64,000 nucleotides of DNA from Sphingomonas lacunae (GTDB lineage: Bacteria; Pseudomonadota; Alphaproteobacteria; Sphingomonadales; Sphingomonadaceae). Of the stretch, positions 19,110 through 29,852 are shown in pieces. Both the position numbers and the translations under genes were made by a program. The notes under the pieces were generated by a model. It searched no databases. It saw only the letters and a program-made list of their open reading frames with translations, and was not told the DNA's origin. The stretch is taken from the NCBI RefSeq assembly GCF_012979535.1, contig NZ_CP053015.1, positions 186,001 to 250,000 on the forward strand, written 5' to 3'. The stretch's first letter is position 1. Each line of letters begins with the position of its first letter.

Positions 19110-20375
19110 ATGGCACGGATCGTAATGAAATTCGGCGGCACATCGATGGCGGGCACAGAGCGTATCCGCCGCGTCGCTCGCATCGTCCAGGGGCAACAGG
19201 CCGCGGGGCATGAAGTGGCCGTCGTCGTCTCCGCCATGGCAGGCGAAACCGACCGGCTGGTCAATTTTTGCCGCGAGGCTGATCCGCTGCATGATCCGGC
19301 GGAATATGATGTCGTCGTTGCCGCCGGCGAGCAGGTGACGTCCGGCCTGCTCGCCATGCATTTGCAGGCGCTGGGCAGCAAAGCGCGCAGCTGGCTGGGC
19401 TGGCAGCTGCCGGTCCGCACGGACGATGCCCATGCCAAGGCGCGAATCGATTCGATCGACAGCGACGCGCTGATCGCCTCGATGCAGGCTGGCGAAATTG
19501 CCGTGATCCCGGGATTTCAGGGGCTGACCGAGGATAATCGCGTCACCACCTTGGGTCGCGGCGGTTCGGACACGAGCGCGGTTGCGGTCGCTGCTGCAAT
19601 CGGGGCTGATCGTTGTGACATCTACACCGATGTCGACGGTGTCTATACGACCGACCCGCGCATCGTTTCGAAGGCGCAAAAGCTCAAGGCCGTCACCTAT
19701 GAGGAAATGCTGGAGCTGGCTTCGGTTGGTTCCAAGGTATTGCAAACGCGATCGGTCAGCCTGGCCATGAAAGAAAATGTCCGGGTGCAGGTGTTGTCAT
19801 CCTTCATTGACGACGATGCGCCGGCAGCCGACACCATCCCCGGCACGATGATTGTTTCCGACGAGGAACTTGAAGGACTTGATATGGAACGCCAGCTGAT
19901 CACCGGCATTGCCGCCGACAAGAATGAAGCGAAGGTGACGCTGACCCGCATCGCCGACCGGCCGGGTGCAGTGGCGACCATTTTTGGTCCGCTCGCCGAT
20001 GCCAACATCAACGTTGACATGATCATCCAGAATATCGCCAAGGACAAGGGTGAGACCGACGTCACCTTTACCGTCCCCGCCGCCGATTTGGCGCGCACGC
20101 AGGCCCTGCTGGAGGAACGCAAGGAGCAGATCGGCTATTACCGGCTGATCTGTGACAGTAAGGTTGCCAAGATTTCCGTGGTCGGCGTCGGCATGAAAAG
20201 CCACGCCGGGGTGGCCGCGACCATGTTCAAGGCACTGGCCGACCGGGGCATCAACATCCAGGCGATTTCGACCAGCGAGATCAAGGTCAGCGTACTGATC
20301 GAGGATGACTATACGGAACTCGCTGTCCGCGTACTGCACAGCGCTTATGGGCTGGACGCGAAAGACGCGGCGTGA
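19110..20375 (+). CDS. lysC: Aspartate kinase
   Basis: A 421-residue aspartokinase that phosphorylates aspartate, the first step to lysine, threonine, methionine and diaminopimelate. The N-terminus is MARIVMKFGGTSM, with the KFGGTS nucleotide/aspartate-binding motif; GRGGSDTSAVAVAAAIGADRCDIYTDVDGVYTTDPR is the kinase core signature. Two C-terminal ACT domains follow (ITGIAADKNEAKVTLTRIADRPG and ISVVGVGMKSHAGVAATMFKALADRGINIQAIST in segments), implying feedback control by end products. The ATG at 19110 has GGGGAAA upstream. The gene is divergent from ubiG and is followed closely by the nitronate monooxygenase-like gene. Confidence 0.97.
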   Translation: MARIVMKFGGTSMAGTERIRRVARIVQGQQAAGHEVAVVVSAMAGETDRLVNFCREADPLHDPAEYDVVVAAGEQVTSGLLAMHLQALGSKARSWLGWQLPVRTDDAHAKARIDSIDSDALIASMQAGEIAVIPGFQGLTEDNRVTTLGRGGSDTSAVAVAAAIGADRCDIYTDVDGVYTTDPRIVSKAQKLKAVTYEEMLELASVGSKVLQTRSVSLAMKENVRVQVLSSFIDDDAPAADTIPGTMIVSDEELEGLDMERQLITGIAADKNEAKVTLTRIADRPGAVATIFGPLADANINVDMIIQNIAKDKGETDVTFTVPAADLARTQALLEERKEQIGYYRLICDSKVAKISVVGVGMKSHAGVAATMFKALADRGINIQAISTSEIKVSVLIEDDYTELAVRVLHSAYGLDAKDAA

Positions 20376-20395
20376 CCGAGATTAGGGGGGATGAC

Positions 20396-21403
20396 ATGAT
20401 GGCTTATCCGCACCTGTCCGCCGCAATGGCGCGCGGTACCGAATTGCTGGGCAGCGACCTTGCCATTCTCGGCGGGGCGATGAGCTGGGTTTCCGAACGC
20501 AATCTCGTCTCGGCTATCAGCAACGCCGGGGGATTTGGCGTGATTGCGGCAGGTGCGATGCCGGTCGATCTGCTCGACGCGGAAATTGCGGCGACCAAAG
20601 CGATGACCGCCAGGCCGTTTGGCGTCAACCTGATCACCATGCACCCCGACTTGTTTGAACTGATTGCTGTGTGCGGCAAGCATGGCGTTAGCCATGTCGT
20701 GCTGGCGGGCGGCCTTCCGCCCAAGGGCAGCATCGAAGCAATCAAGGATATAGGCGCCAAGGTCATCTGTTTCGCGCCAACGCTGGCCATGGGCAAGAAG
20801 CTGGTCCGTTCGGGCGTTGATGCTTTGGTGATCGAAGGGATGGAGGCTGGCGGCCACATTGGCCCGGTATCGACCAGTGTGCTGGCGCAGGAAATATTGC
20901 CGCACCTCGCCGCCGACGTGCCGATTTTCGTCGCTGGCGGGATTGGCCGGGGCGAAGCGATCGCCGCATGGCTGGACATGGGCGCTGCAGGCGTCCAGCT
21001 CGGCACCCGTTTTGTCTGTGCGACCGAGTGCATTGCCCACCCCGCCTTCAAGAAGGCCTTTCTCCGCGCGTCTGCTCGCGATGCCGTGGCCAGCGTGCAG
21101 ATTGACCCGCGTCTGCCCGTTATCCCGGTACGCGCGCTCAAAAATGCCGGGACAGAAGCCTTTACCGCCAAGCAGCGAGAAGTGGCACAGATGCTCGACG
21201 ACGGTCAGTTGGACATGGCCGAGGCACAGATTGAGATCGAGAAGTTCTGGGCCGGGGCGCTGCGACGGGCGGTGATTGACGGTGATGTGGACAATGGATC
21301 GGTCATGGCTGGCCAATCAGTCGGCATGGTGTCTAGGGAAGAGCCAGTCGCAGACATCATCGCTGAACTGGCGAGCGAGGCGGAGGCAGCTCTCGCCGGC
21401 TGA
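20396..21403 (+). CDS. Nitronate monooxygenase family FMN protein
   Basis: A 335-residue TIM-barrel flavoprotein. Features of the family are the N-terminal LGGAMSWVSERNLVSAISNAGGFGVI, the central HVVLAGGLPP, the FMN phosphate site VEGMEAGGHIGPVST (EGxEAGGHxG), FVAGGIGRGEAIAAWLDMGAAGVQLGTRF and a helical C-terminus. Members oxidise alkyl nitronates or act as related FMN oxidoreductases (2-nitropropane dioxygenase-like, FabK-like). A GTG at 20372 overlapping the lysC stop is in frame, but the strong AGGGGGG site at 20384-20390 points to the ATG at 20396 or 20399. The gene is probably in the lysC transcript. Confidence 0.88.
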   Translation: MMAYPHLSAAMARGTELLGSDLAILGGAMSWVSERNLVSAISNAGGFGVIAAGAMPVDLLDAEIAATKAMTARPFGVNLITMHPDLFELIAVCGKHGVSHVVLAGGLPPKGSIEAIKDIGAKVICFAPTLAMGKKLVRSGVDALVIEGMEAGGHIGPVSTSVLAQEILPHLAADVPIFVAGGIGRGEAIAAWLDMGAAGVQLGTRFVCATECIAHPAFKKAFLRASARDAVASVQIDPRLPVIPVRALKNAGTEAFTAKQREVAQMLDDGQLDMAEAQIEIEKFWAGALRRAVIDGDVDNGSVMAGQSVGMVSREEPVADIIAELASEAEAALAG

Positions 21404-21464
21404 TCAGCTTGCTCTGAAGGCCATGTCCCCTTCGGCAATATTGACCAGAGCAATCCATGCGGCG

Positions 21465-21494
21465 CAAAGCGCGTGCGCTTTGACGTCATGACGT
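21465..21494. repeat. Adjacent hairpin and perfect 12-bp palindrome
   Basis: In the roughly 190-bp gap between the nitronate monooxygenase-like gene and the lipoprotein gene, CAAAGCGCGTGCGCTTTG (21465-21482) can form a 7-bp stem with a 4-nt loop, and it abuts the perfect palindrome ACGTCATGACGT (21483-21494). The hairpin lacks a following T tract, so it is not a classical terminator. The palindrome could be an operator for the downstream gene. No regulator can be named. Confidence 0.35.
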
Positions 21495-21594
21495 GCAAAC
21501 GCGTTGCAAGCGCCAAACCAAATTGGCATGGAAGCGCCCGGACCATGAACGGCAAAGTCCTGACCGGACAGGAATGATGATGGGGAGTGATCGA

Positions 21595-22338
21595 ATGCGT
21601 GGGCTTGGCTTCAAACGGACGACAGGCGTTGCGTTGTTGCTGGCACTAGCAGCCTGTGCTGCACCGCCGCCGCCCCCACCGCCGCCGCCGCCGCCTGCAC
21701 CTGCGCCGGCGCCTGCCCCCGCTCCGATGCCGATGCCCGTGCCGCCGAACAGCGCGGCTCCCAATCTGATCATCCCGATCACCGATGTGAACGGCAGACG
21801 GATGACACCCAATGTCGATCTCAGCCCCGAACAGGCGCTGTGGCAATTCCGCATCGCGCTCAATGTTGCCGCTCTCAACTGTCGCGGCCCGGACGAAGCG
21901 ATACTGGTGGCAAATTACTCGCGATTCCTGACCACCAATCGGACGGCCATCAGTCGGGCCGAACGGTGGGTTATCGCTGACTTGGGTCGTCGCAATGGGA
22001 CCAATGGCATTGCCCTTCGGGACAGCCTTTCTACACGACTGTACAATTATTTCGCTCAGCCGCCGGTCCTGCGCAGTTTTTGCGAGCGGGCCTTTGCCAT
22101 TGCCGGGCTGGCCGCCAATGAACCCACAGCGGGAATCCTGCCCTTTGCCCAGACTCAGCTGGCAGCGGTTGATCAGCCATTTGTTGATTTCTATGCCGCT
22201 TATGACCGCTATCGGGCCGATTATGCCATCTGGCGGTCGATGAATCCGCAAACGCCCTCAACGATTGCACCGGCCGCCGTCGCTCCGTCTGCGGTTGCCC
22301 CCATGCCGTCAACCAGTGTGGCGCCTGGCGGCAGTTGA
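21595..22338 (+). CDS. Proline-rich outer-membrane/periplasmic lipoprotein
   Basis: A 247-residue lipoprotein. The ATG at 21595 has GGGGAG 8 bases upstream; the open frame runs back to 21493 without a better site. The signal (MRGLGFKRTTGVALLLALAAC) ends in lipobox LAAC with Cys21. A run of eleven prolines and then (AP)n and MPMP repeats follow, a rigid spacer that could reach from the membrane into the periplasm. The globular part (about residues 55-215) has no family I recognise; it includes two cysteines (NCRGPDEAI, SFCERAF) that may form a disulfide. The tail is Ala/Pro/Ser-rich. It is likely a single-gene unit between nitrogen-related genes. Confidence 0.75.
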   Translation: MRGLGFKRTTGVALLLALAACAAPPPPPPPPPPPAPAPAPAPAPMPMPVPPNSAAPNLIIPITDVNGRRMTPNVDLSPEQALWQFRIALNVAALNCRGPDEAILVANYSRFLTTNRTAISRAERWVIADLGRRNGTNGIALRDSLSTRLYNYFAQPPVLRSFCERAFAIAGLAANEPTAGILPFAQTQLAAVDQPFVDFYAAYDRYRADYAIWRSMNPQTPSTIAPAAVAPSAVAPMPSTSVAPGGS

Positions 22339-22357
22339 GTCCCCGACGGCGCGCGCC

Positions 22358-22395
22358 GGACCGCCAGCCAGGATCGATAAGCCGTGTGGCGGTCC
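22358..22395 (+). terminator. Perfect 9-bp inverted repeat between lipoprotein gene and ptsP
   Basis: GGACCGCCA (22358-22366) and TGGCGGTCC (22387-22395) are exact inverted copies separated by 20 nt. It starts about 20 bp past the lipoprotein stop and ends about 30 bp before ptsP. The RNA hairpin would be very stable, but no T tract follows, so it may act as a Rho-type or leaky terminator, an mRNA 3' stabiliser or part of the ptsP leader. Confidence 0.35.
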
Positions 22396-22424
22396 CGCAG
22401 ATGTTCTGCTAGCGTCGAGGGAAC

Positions 22425-24713
22425 ATGACAGCCCCCCTGCCTCCTTCCTCAGCCGCACAGGCCGCAAGAGAAATACTGCGCCGCCTGCACGATGTGATTG
22501 CCGCTGACACGGGAGCACAAGCGAAGCTCAACCGCACCGTTCAACTGATCGGTGAGGCGCTGGATAGTGAGGTGTGCTCCATCTATCTGCTTAGGCAGGG
22601 GGTCCTTGAACTTTATGCTACCCGCGGCCTCAACCAGTCGGCCGTGCACGTCACCAAATTGGCAATGGGCGAAGGTCTCGTCGGCACCATCGCCGCCCAT
22701 ATCGAAACGCTGAATCTGGCCGAAGCGGCAGCGCATCCTGACTATGCCTACAAGCCGGAAACCGGCGAAGAGCAGTTTCGCAGCTTTGCGGGAGTGCCGA
22801 TCATCCGGCGCGAACGGGCGGTAGGCGTGCTCTGCGTTCAGCATGCAGCGTCGCGCGGATATGAAGAGATTGAGATTGAGGCACTCCAGACTGTCGCTCT
22901 GGTGCTTTCCGAACTGATCGCCAACGCCAATCTGATCGACGAGCATAGCAGCAGTGGCACCGCCACCGATGTGTCCGCACAGAGCCTGACTGGCCTGAAA
23001 CTGGTGGATGGCATGGCCAAGGGCGTGGCGGTATTCCACCAGCCGCGCGTGGTCATCGAACATACGGTGGCCGACGACATCGAGGTCGAGCGGGCTCGTG
23101 TCTATTCCGCCTTCACCAAGATGCGCGAACAGATTGACCGCATGGCCAGCCAGGCCGAGTTCGGTGGCGGCGGTGAGCATGACGAGGTGCTCGAAACCTA
23201 CAAGATGTTCGCATATGACGAAGGCTGGTCTCGGCGGATCAACGAAGCCATTGACAGCGGCCTGACTGCCGAAGCAGCGATCGAGCGGGTGCAGCAACGC
23301 ACGCGGATGCGCATGCGGCAGATTGACGATCCTCTGCTGCGTGACCGGATGCATGACCTTGAGGATCTGTCGAACCGGCTGATCCGCATCGTCTCCGGCC
23401 AGATGGGCACGGCCGCCCAGATGGGCCTGCGCCAAGATTCAATCCTGATTGCCCGCAATCTCGGTCCGGCCGAACTGCTGGAATATGACCGTCGGCGGCT
23501 CAAGGGCGTGATCCTTGAGGAAGGATCGCTGACTGCGCATGTCATTATTGTTGCGCGGGCGATGGGTATTCCTGTGCTTGGCCGGGTGCGCGATATTCGG
23601 CAACTCGCCAGCGAGGGCGACGCACTGTTGCTCGATGTCGGGCGCGGGCTGGTCCACATCCGTCCGAACGCAGCGACACAGGAAGCGTTCACCACCCAAC
23701 TCACCCTGACCCAAAAGCGGCGCGAACGCTTTGCCAGCCTGCGCGACATGGATGCAGTGACCAAGGACGGCGTGCGCATCGAGTTGATGATCAATGCCGG
23801 CCTGAGGGAAGATGTGCAGGCGCTCGACCTCACCGGGGCCGATGGCATCGGTCTGTTCCGCACCGAATTCCAGTTCCTGGTGTCGGCGACCATGCCGCAG
23901 CGCGAACGGCAGCAGCGCCTCTATCGCGACGTATTGGACGCCGCTGGCAACCGGCCGGTGGTCTTTCGTACCGTCGATATCGGTGGCGACAAATCATTGC
24001 CTTACATGCGCGCGCATGCCGAGCAAGAGGAAAATCCGGCGATGGGCTGGCGCGCCTTGCGCCTGGCACTCGACCGTGACGGCCTGATGAAGGCTCAGGC
24101 TCGGGCCCTGCTCGAAGCTGCCGCTGGACGCACCCTCAACGTCATGTTCCCGCTGGTCGCGGAGCCCTGGGAATATGAGGCCGCACGAAACATTTTCGTG
24201 CAACAGCGCAAATGGCTGGCCGACCGGGGGAAAAAGCTGCCCAACGCCATTCGCTACGGCGTCATGCTGGAGGTGCCGGCTCTCGCCGAGATGCTGGACA
24301 TATTGTTGCCACATCTGGATTTCCTGTCGATTGGTACCAATGACCTGACGCAATTCCTGTTTGCCGCCGATCGAGCTGATCCCCGGCTCGCCGAACGCTA
24401 TGACTGGCTCTCGCCAGCGGTGCTGCGGTTCCTGTCGCGGATCATCGCCCAGTGCGACGGCACGAAGGTGTCGGTTGGTGTTTGTGGTGAAATGGGCGGA
24501 CGACCACTTGAGGCCATGGCGCTGATTGGCATGGGATTGCGCCGCCTTTCGATCACCCCCGCAGGCGTGGGACCAGTCAAGGCGATGATCCGCAGCATCG
24601 ACACGCGGGATCTGACCCCGGTGGTAGCTGACCTGATCAGGATGGGCGCACAGGACGCGCGCGGCCAATTGACCGGTTGGGGCGAGGCCAATGGCGTTGA
24701 TCTGGGCATTTGA
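22425..24713 (+). CDS. ptsP: Phosphoenolpyruvate--protein phosphotransferase, nitrogen PTS enzyme I
   Basis: A 762-residue EI-Ntr. It has an N-terminal GAF sensor domain (about residues 20-165, with SEVCSIYLLRQGVLELYATRG and FRSFAGVPIIRRERAVGVLCVQ), then the enzyme I domains. The phosphoacceptor His is at about residue 372 in SLTAHVIIVARAMGIP. The PEP-binding barrel has LFRTEFQFL, FRTVDIGGDKSLPY, IGTNDLTQF and the catalytic Cys at about residue 687 in GVCGEMGGRP. In the nitrogen PTS it phosphorylates NPr (PtsO) and then PtsN, linking nitrogen state (glutamine via GAF) and potassium or metabolism. PtsO and PtsN are not in the window. Length and domain order are complete. Confidence 0.96.
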   Translation: MTAPLPPSSAAQAAREILRRLHDVIAADTGAQAKLNRTVQLIGEALDSEVCSIYLLRQGVLELYATRGLNQSAVHVTKLAMGEGLVGTIAAHIETLNLAEAAAHPDYAYKPETGEEQFRSFAGVPIIRRERAVGVLCVQHAASRGYEEIEIEALQTVALVLSELIANANLIDEHSSSGTATDVSAQSLTGLKLVDGMAKGVAVFHQPRVVIEHTVADDIEVERARVYSAFTKMREQIDRMASQAEFGGGGEHDEVLETYKMFAYDEGWSRRINEAIDSGLTAEAAIERVQQRTRMRMRQIDDPLLRDRMHDLEDLSNRLIRIVSGQMGTAAQMGLRQDSILIARNLGPAELLEYDRRRLKGVILEEGSLTAHVIIVARAMGIPVLGRVRDIRQLASEGDALLLDVGRGLVHIRPNAATQEAFTTQLTLTQKRRERFASLRDMDAVTKDGVRIELMINAGLREDVQALDLTGADGIGLFRTEFQFLVSATMPQRERQQRLYRDVLDAAGNRPVVFRTVDIGGDKSLPYMRAHAEQEENPAMGWRALRLALDRDGLMKAQARALLEAAAGRTLNVMFPLVAEPWEYEAARNIFVQQRKWLADRGKKLPNAIRYGVMLEVPALAEMLDILLPHLDFLSIGTNDLTQFLFAADRADPRLAERYDWLSPAVLRFLSRIIAQCDGTKVSVGVCGEMGGRPLEAMALIGMGLRRLSITPAGVGPVKAMIRSIDTRDLTPVVADLIRMGAQDARGQLTGWGEANGVDLGI

Positions 24714-24800
24714 CCGGTCGAAATGCCAGTCTCGAACGGTTTTCAGTCACGTCCAGTGACGCTATGACGTCGAACAAGACACTGGGTTATAACCGGGGAT

Positions 24801-25685
24801 ATGGGGTCCATGAATAACCAAGACGAGGTCGCGCAGGCTATGAATTCCGAGCAGGAAGATGTTGGCACCAGACTGAGGGCTGCGCGAGAGGCATCCGGCA
24901 AATCGCTGGCTGACATTTCCGCAAGCACCAGGGTGCCATCGCGCCTGCTCGATGCTCTCGAACGCAATGCGGTGGATGAACTGCCACGTGGTCCCTATGC
25001 CATCGGATTTGCGAGGACATTTGCCCGCGCCGTCGGCCTGGATGAAGCCGAAGTCGCCGATGCTGTTCGGGCCCAGCAACAGCAAAACAGCGTTGGTTTG
25101 GTGGCCGCCACGGACACCTATGAACCAGCCGATTCCAGCCGCATACCGCCGTCTCGTCTCGCCTGGGCGGCAGGCGGTATCGCTGTGCTGCTCGCGGCAG
25201 GCTATATTGGCTGGCGCAGCATGGTCATGACGCCGGACATGCCCACCGGCAACGGTGGCGAACAGGCGACAAACGCAACCGTGACAGAATCGGCCACTCG
25301 GCCCGAGCAGCCTGCCAACGCGGCACCGGCGGCCTTTGCCGACACCGAAATCGTCCGCATCGTCGCTAGCGGGCCGGTCTGGTTCAGCCTTGAGAATGCC
25401 GAAGGACGCAGCCAGTTTGACCTGACCCTGGACGCTGGCGAATTTTACACTGTCAAACCGGAACAGCGCAGCCTGTTCCTTCGGACCGGGCGGCCCCAAT
25501 CACTGAGGATCCGGGTCGGCGAACGCACACTGCCGCAACTGGCCGCTGATGACGAGATCGTCAGCGAGGTTGGACTGGATGGTGCATCACTGGCACGCAT
25601 TGCCGCTTCCCCGCCGGTCGCAGCGAGCAGCGGGATGCAGCCGCCCGCGACTCCGCAGCCGACTGCGGCGGCACGACAACCGTAA
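24801..25685 (+). CDS. rodZ: RodZ-like helix-turn-helix membrane protein (DUF4115)
   Basis: A 294-residue bitopic protein. A cytoplasmic Xre-type helix-turn-helix (about residues 20-90: VGTRLRAAREASGKSLADISAST, RLLDALE, GPYAIGFARTFARAVGLD) is followed by one transmembrane helix (about 119-137), a low-complexity Ala/Thr/Pro linker and a periplasmic DUF4115 domain (VRIVASGPVWFSLENAEG, LDAGEFYTV, LRIRVGERTLP). RodZ ties MreB filaments to the envelope and sets cell shape. The ATG at 24801 or the one at 24810 could be the start. It precedes cpoB in a block of envelope genes. The HTH may have lost DNA binding, as known for RodZ. Confidence 0.85.
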   Translation: MGSMNNQDEVAQAMNSEQEDVGTRLRAAREASGKSLADISASTRVPSRLLDALERNAVDELPRGPYAIGFARTFARAVGLDEAEVADAVRAQQQQNSVGLVAATDTYEPADSSRIPPSRLAWAAGGIAVLLAAGYIGWRSMVMTPDMPTGNGGEQATNATVTESATRPEQPANAAPAAFADTEIVRIVASGPVWFSLENAEGRSQFDLTLDAGEFYTVKPEQRSLFLRTGRPQSLRIRVGERTLPQLAADDEIVSEVGLDGASLARIAASPPVAASSGMQPPATPQPTAAARQP

Positions 25686-25757
25686 AGCGACAAGACATGT
25701 TGGCCCGGCCAAGGTGACTATATGTGTGATCGGATGGAAGACATGGGGGACCAAAAG

Positions 25758-26834
25758 ATGATGAAACGCCTTGTGCTGCTGGCCAGCGCGGCCGCCATGG
25801 TCGCCATACCGATGCAACCTGCCGTCGCACAGGATGGCACAACCTCGCCCGATATTTCCCGACGGGTTGAACGGATCGAGCGTGAATTGCGGGCGGTCCA
25901 GCGTCGCGTTTTCCCCGGCGCACAGGACGGTCTGTTCCAGCCTGAAGTGCAGCCTGCCGATAGCGCGGCTGCGCCAACCGGGATCAATGGCGCCACTCCG
26001 GTTGCTGAACTGACGGCTCGGGTTGATGCCATTGAAGGGCAATTGGCCAGATTGACCGAACAGGTCGAACAAACCGGTTTTCGCCAACGCGAAATGGAAG
26101 CAGCCATTGCCCGCCTTCGGACCGAATTGTCTGGCAGGATCGACCGGGTCGAAGCGGGCGCTGCTGGCGGTACGGCCGGCACAAGCAACAATGCGACAGT
26201 GGCAGCAGTCGTTGCCCCGACCCCATCCGTAGGCGCCACCAATTCAGTGGCTGCACCGACCCCAACCGCTCCACGCCCCGCTACACCGCCTGCCTCCACC
26301 CCAGCGCGACCTGCGGCGGCACCTGCTGCGAACCCCGCGGCAACGCGCTCGACCAACAGTGCGACGACAACCGCCACCGCGGCAGCCAATACCGCTGAAC
26401 GGCGTGCACGCGTCGCCGCGATAGAAGTACCGTCGACCGGCAACGCAGCCGAAGACGCCTATATCTATGGCTATCGGCTTTGGGAGGCACGCCTTTACCC
26501 GGAAGCGCAGGCACAGTTGCAAAAGGTAGTTGACGATCATGGCACGCACAGGCGGGCCAGCTATGCCGGCAATCTCCTGGGCCGGGCGTTCCTTGACAAT
26601 AATCAGCCAACACAGGCCGTCCGCGCCTTTTACGACAATTATCGGACGCGCCCGCGTGGCGAACGGGCGCCCGACAGTGTCTATTTCATGGGCATGGCGC
26701 TGATTCAGCTCAATCGGCGCAGCGATGCCTGCCAGACCTTCAACGAATTCAACCGCGTGTACGGATCGACGGCTTCGGCTGATCTGCGCGCCCGGGTTGC
26801 AACCGCACGAGGCACGGCTGGCTGCGACAGCTGA
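25758..26834 (+). CDS. cpoB: Cell division coordinator CpoB (YbgF), Tol-Pal associated
   Basis: A 358-residue periplasmic protein. The ATG at 25758 has GGGGGA 7 bases upstream and begins a signal peptide (MMKRLVLLASAAAMVAIPMQPAVA). Two coiled-coil segments follow (RRVERIERELRAVQRRV and the region around VDAIEGQLARLTEQVEQ), then an Ala/Thr/Pro-rich linker and C-terminal TPR repeats (DAYIYGYRLWEARLYPEAQAQL, NLLGRAFLDNNQPTQAVRAFYDNY, DSVYFMGMALIQLN). CpoB coordinates peptidoglycan synthesis with Tol-Pal constriction. No tolQRAB or pal genes lie in the window, so this gene is separated from or at the edge of that cluster. The downstream tilS overlaps or abuts it. Confidence 0.88.
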   Translation: MMKRLVLLASAAAMVAIPMQPAVAQDGTTSPDISRRVERIERELRAVQRRVFPGAQDGLFQPEVQPADSAAAPTGINGATPVAELTARVDAIEGQLARLTEQVEQTGFRQREMEAAIARLRTELSGRIDRVEAGAAGGTAGTSNNATVAAVVAPTPSVGATNSVAAPTPTAPRPATPPASTPARPAAAPAANPAATRSTNSATTTATAAANTAERRARVAAIEVPSTGNAAEDAYIYGYRLWEARLYPEAQAQLQKVVDDHGTHRRASYAGNLLGRAFLDNNQPTQAVRAFYDNYRTRPRGERAPDSVYFMGMALIQLNRRSDACQTFNEFNRVYGSTASADLRARVATARGTAGCDS

Positions 26835-27801
26835 TCTGGAGAAAGGCGCCGCTCGCCTGCAGCAGGCAGTGGCTGCACTGGCCGGCCAAGAAGCCGCGGA
26901 TAGCGGCCGCTTTGGTATTGCCGTGTCCGGCGGAGCAGACAGCCTGGCCCTGTTGTTGCTGAGCCAGGCTGCATTTCCGGGCCGGGTAGCCGCTGCCACC
27001 GTTGATCATCGTCTCAGGCAAGCCAGCGCTGCCGAAGCCCGTTTTGTCTCGCACCTTTGCCGCGAGCGGTCCATTCCCCATGCAACGCTGGAACCATCAA
27101 TGCCGATCACCGGCAATCTTCAGTCTGCAGCACGATCGGCGCGCTACGCATTGCTCGACCTCTGGCGGACAGAGCAGAAGCTCGATTGGGTCATGACCGC
27201 GCATCATGGCGATGACCAGCTCGAAACCCTGGTCATGCGGGTCAACCGGTCGAGCGGGGTAGGCGGCATGGCCGGCATCCGCGGACGACAGGACCATCTG
27301 CTGCGACCGCTGCTGAACTGGCGGCGGGCTGATCTGGAGGCACTACTCAAGGAGCAGGCCATCACCCCTGTTGACGACCCGTCCAACCGTGATGCGCGCT
27401 TTGACCGGGCCAGAATCAGGCCACTGGTGCAATCCTGTACCCTGATTGATCCCGTCGCAGCCAATGCCATGGCCAACAATATGGCGGCAGCAGACAGGGC
27501 GCTCGACTGGGCGACAGACCAACTGGCCAGACAACGCCTTGAGCGGCATGGCAACCAGTGGCTGCTGGATAGCAGCGACATCCCGGAAGAGCTTTTGCGC
27601 CGGCTTTTGTTGCGGGCACTGCGACAGGCCGCTGGCCAAAATTTCGCGCCCCGGGGTCGGCAAATCACCGCCACTATTCAGGCTTTGGCAAGAGGTGAGC
27701 AGGCAATGCTGGGAACGTTGCTGATCAAGGCCGACAGGCACAATGGCGATCTGTGGCTGATCCAGCCAGCACCGCCTGTACGCCAGCAGTCAGTTGAGTG
27801 A
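26797..27801 (+). CDS. tilS: tRNA(Ile)-lysidine synthase TilS
   Basis: Modifies C34 of tRNA-Ile(CAU) to lysidine so that it reads AUA. The PP-loop ATP pyrophosphatase motif is AVSGGADSLALLLL, followed by ATVDHRLR, AHHGDDQLETLVMR and GMAGIR, the TilS signature set, and the WRRADLEALLKEQAI region and PVDDPSNRD with Arg of the active site. The start is uncertain: the ATG at 26725 would overlap cpoB by 110 bp, whereas the TTG at 26797 gives 334 residues and puts the PP loop near residue 43, where it is expected. A GTG at 26869 is another option. The C-terminal domain is short. The order cpoB-tilS-ftsH is the usual alphaproteobacterial one. Confidence 0.92.
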   Translation: MQPHEARLAATADLEKGAARLQQAVAALAGQEAADSGRFGIAVSGGADSLALLLLSQAAFPGRVAAATVDHRLRQASAAEARFVSHLCRERSIPHATLEPSMPITGNLQSAARSARYALLDLWRTEQKLDWVMTAHHGDDQLETLVMRVNRSSGVGGMAGIRGRQDHLLRPLLNWRRADLEALLKEQAITPVDDPSNRDARFDRARIRPLVQSCTLIDPVAANAMANNMAAADRALDWATDQLARQRLERHGNQWLLDSSDIPEELLRRLLLRALRQAAGQNFAPRGRQITATIQALARGEQAMLGTLLIKADRHNGDLWLIQPAPPVRQQSVE

Positions 27802-27878
27802 TCGAAGACGCATCGGGCCTTGTTGCCAGTGCCCTGCCATCCTATCTTGCAGGCAGAAGTTTAGCGGAGTGACATAAA

Positions 27879-29825
<1,947 letters not shown>

Positions 29826-29852
29826 CGGCGTCGTGCGGGGCGGGGGCTGCAC

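Noticed and set aside
21661..21735. Repetitive CCG/GCC-rich tract that could look like a DNA repeat
   Set aside because: It is coding sequence for the poly-proline and Ala-Pro spacer of a lipoprotein, not a CRISPR or transposon repeat.
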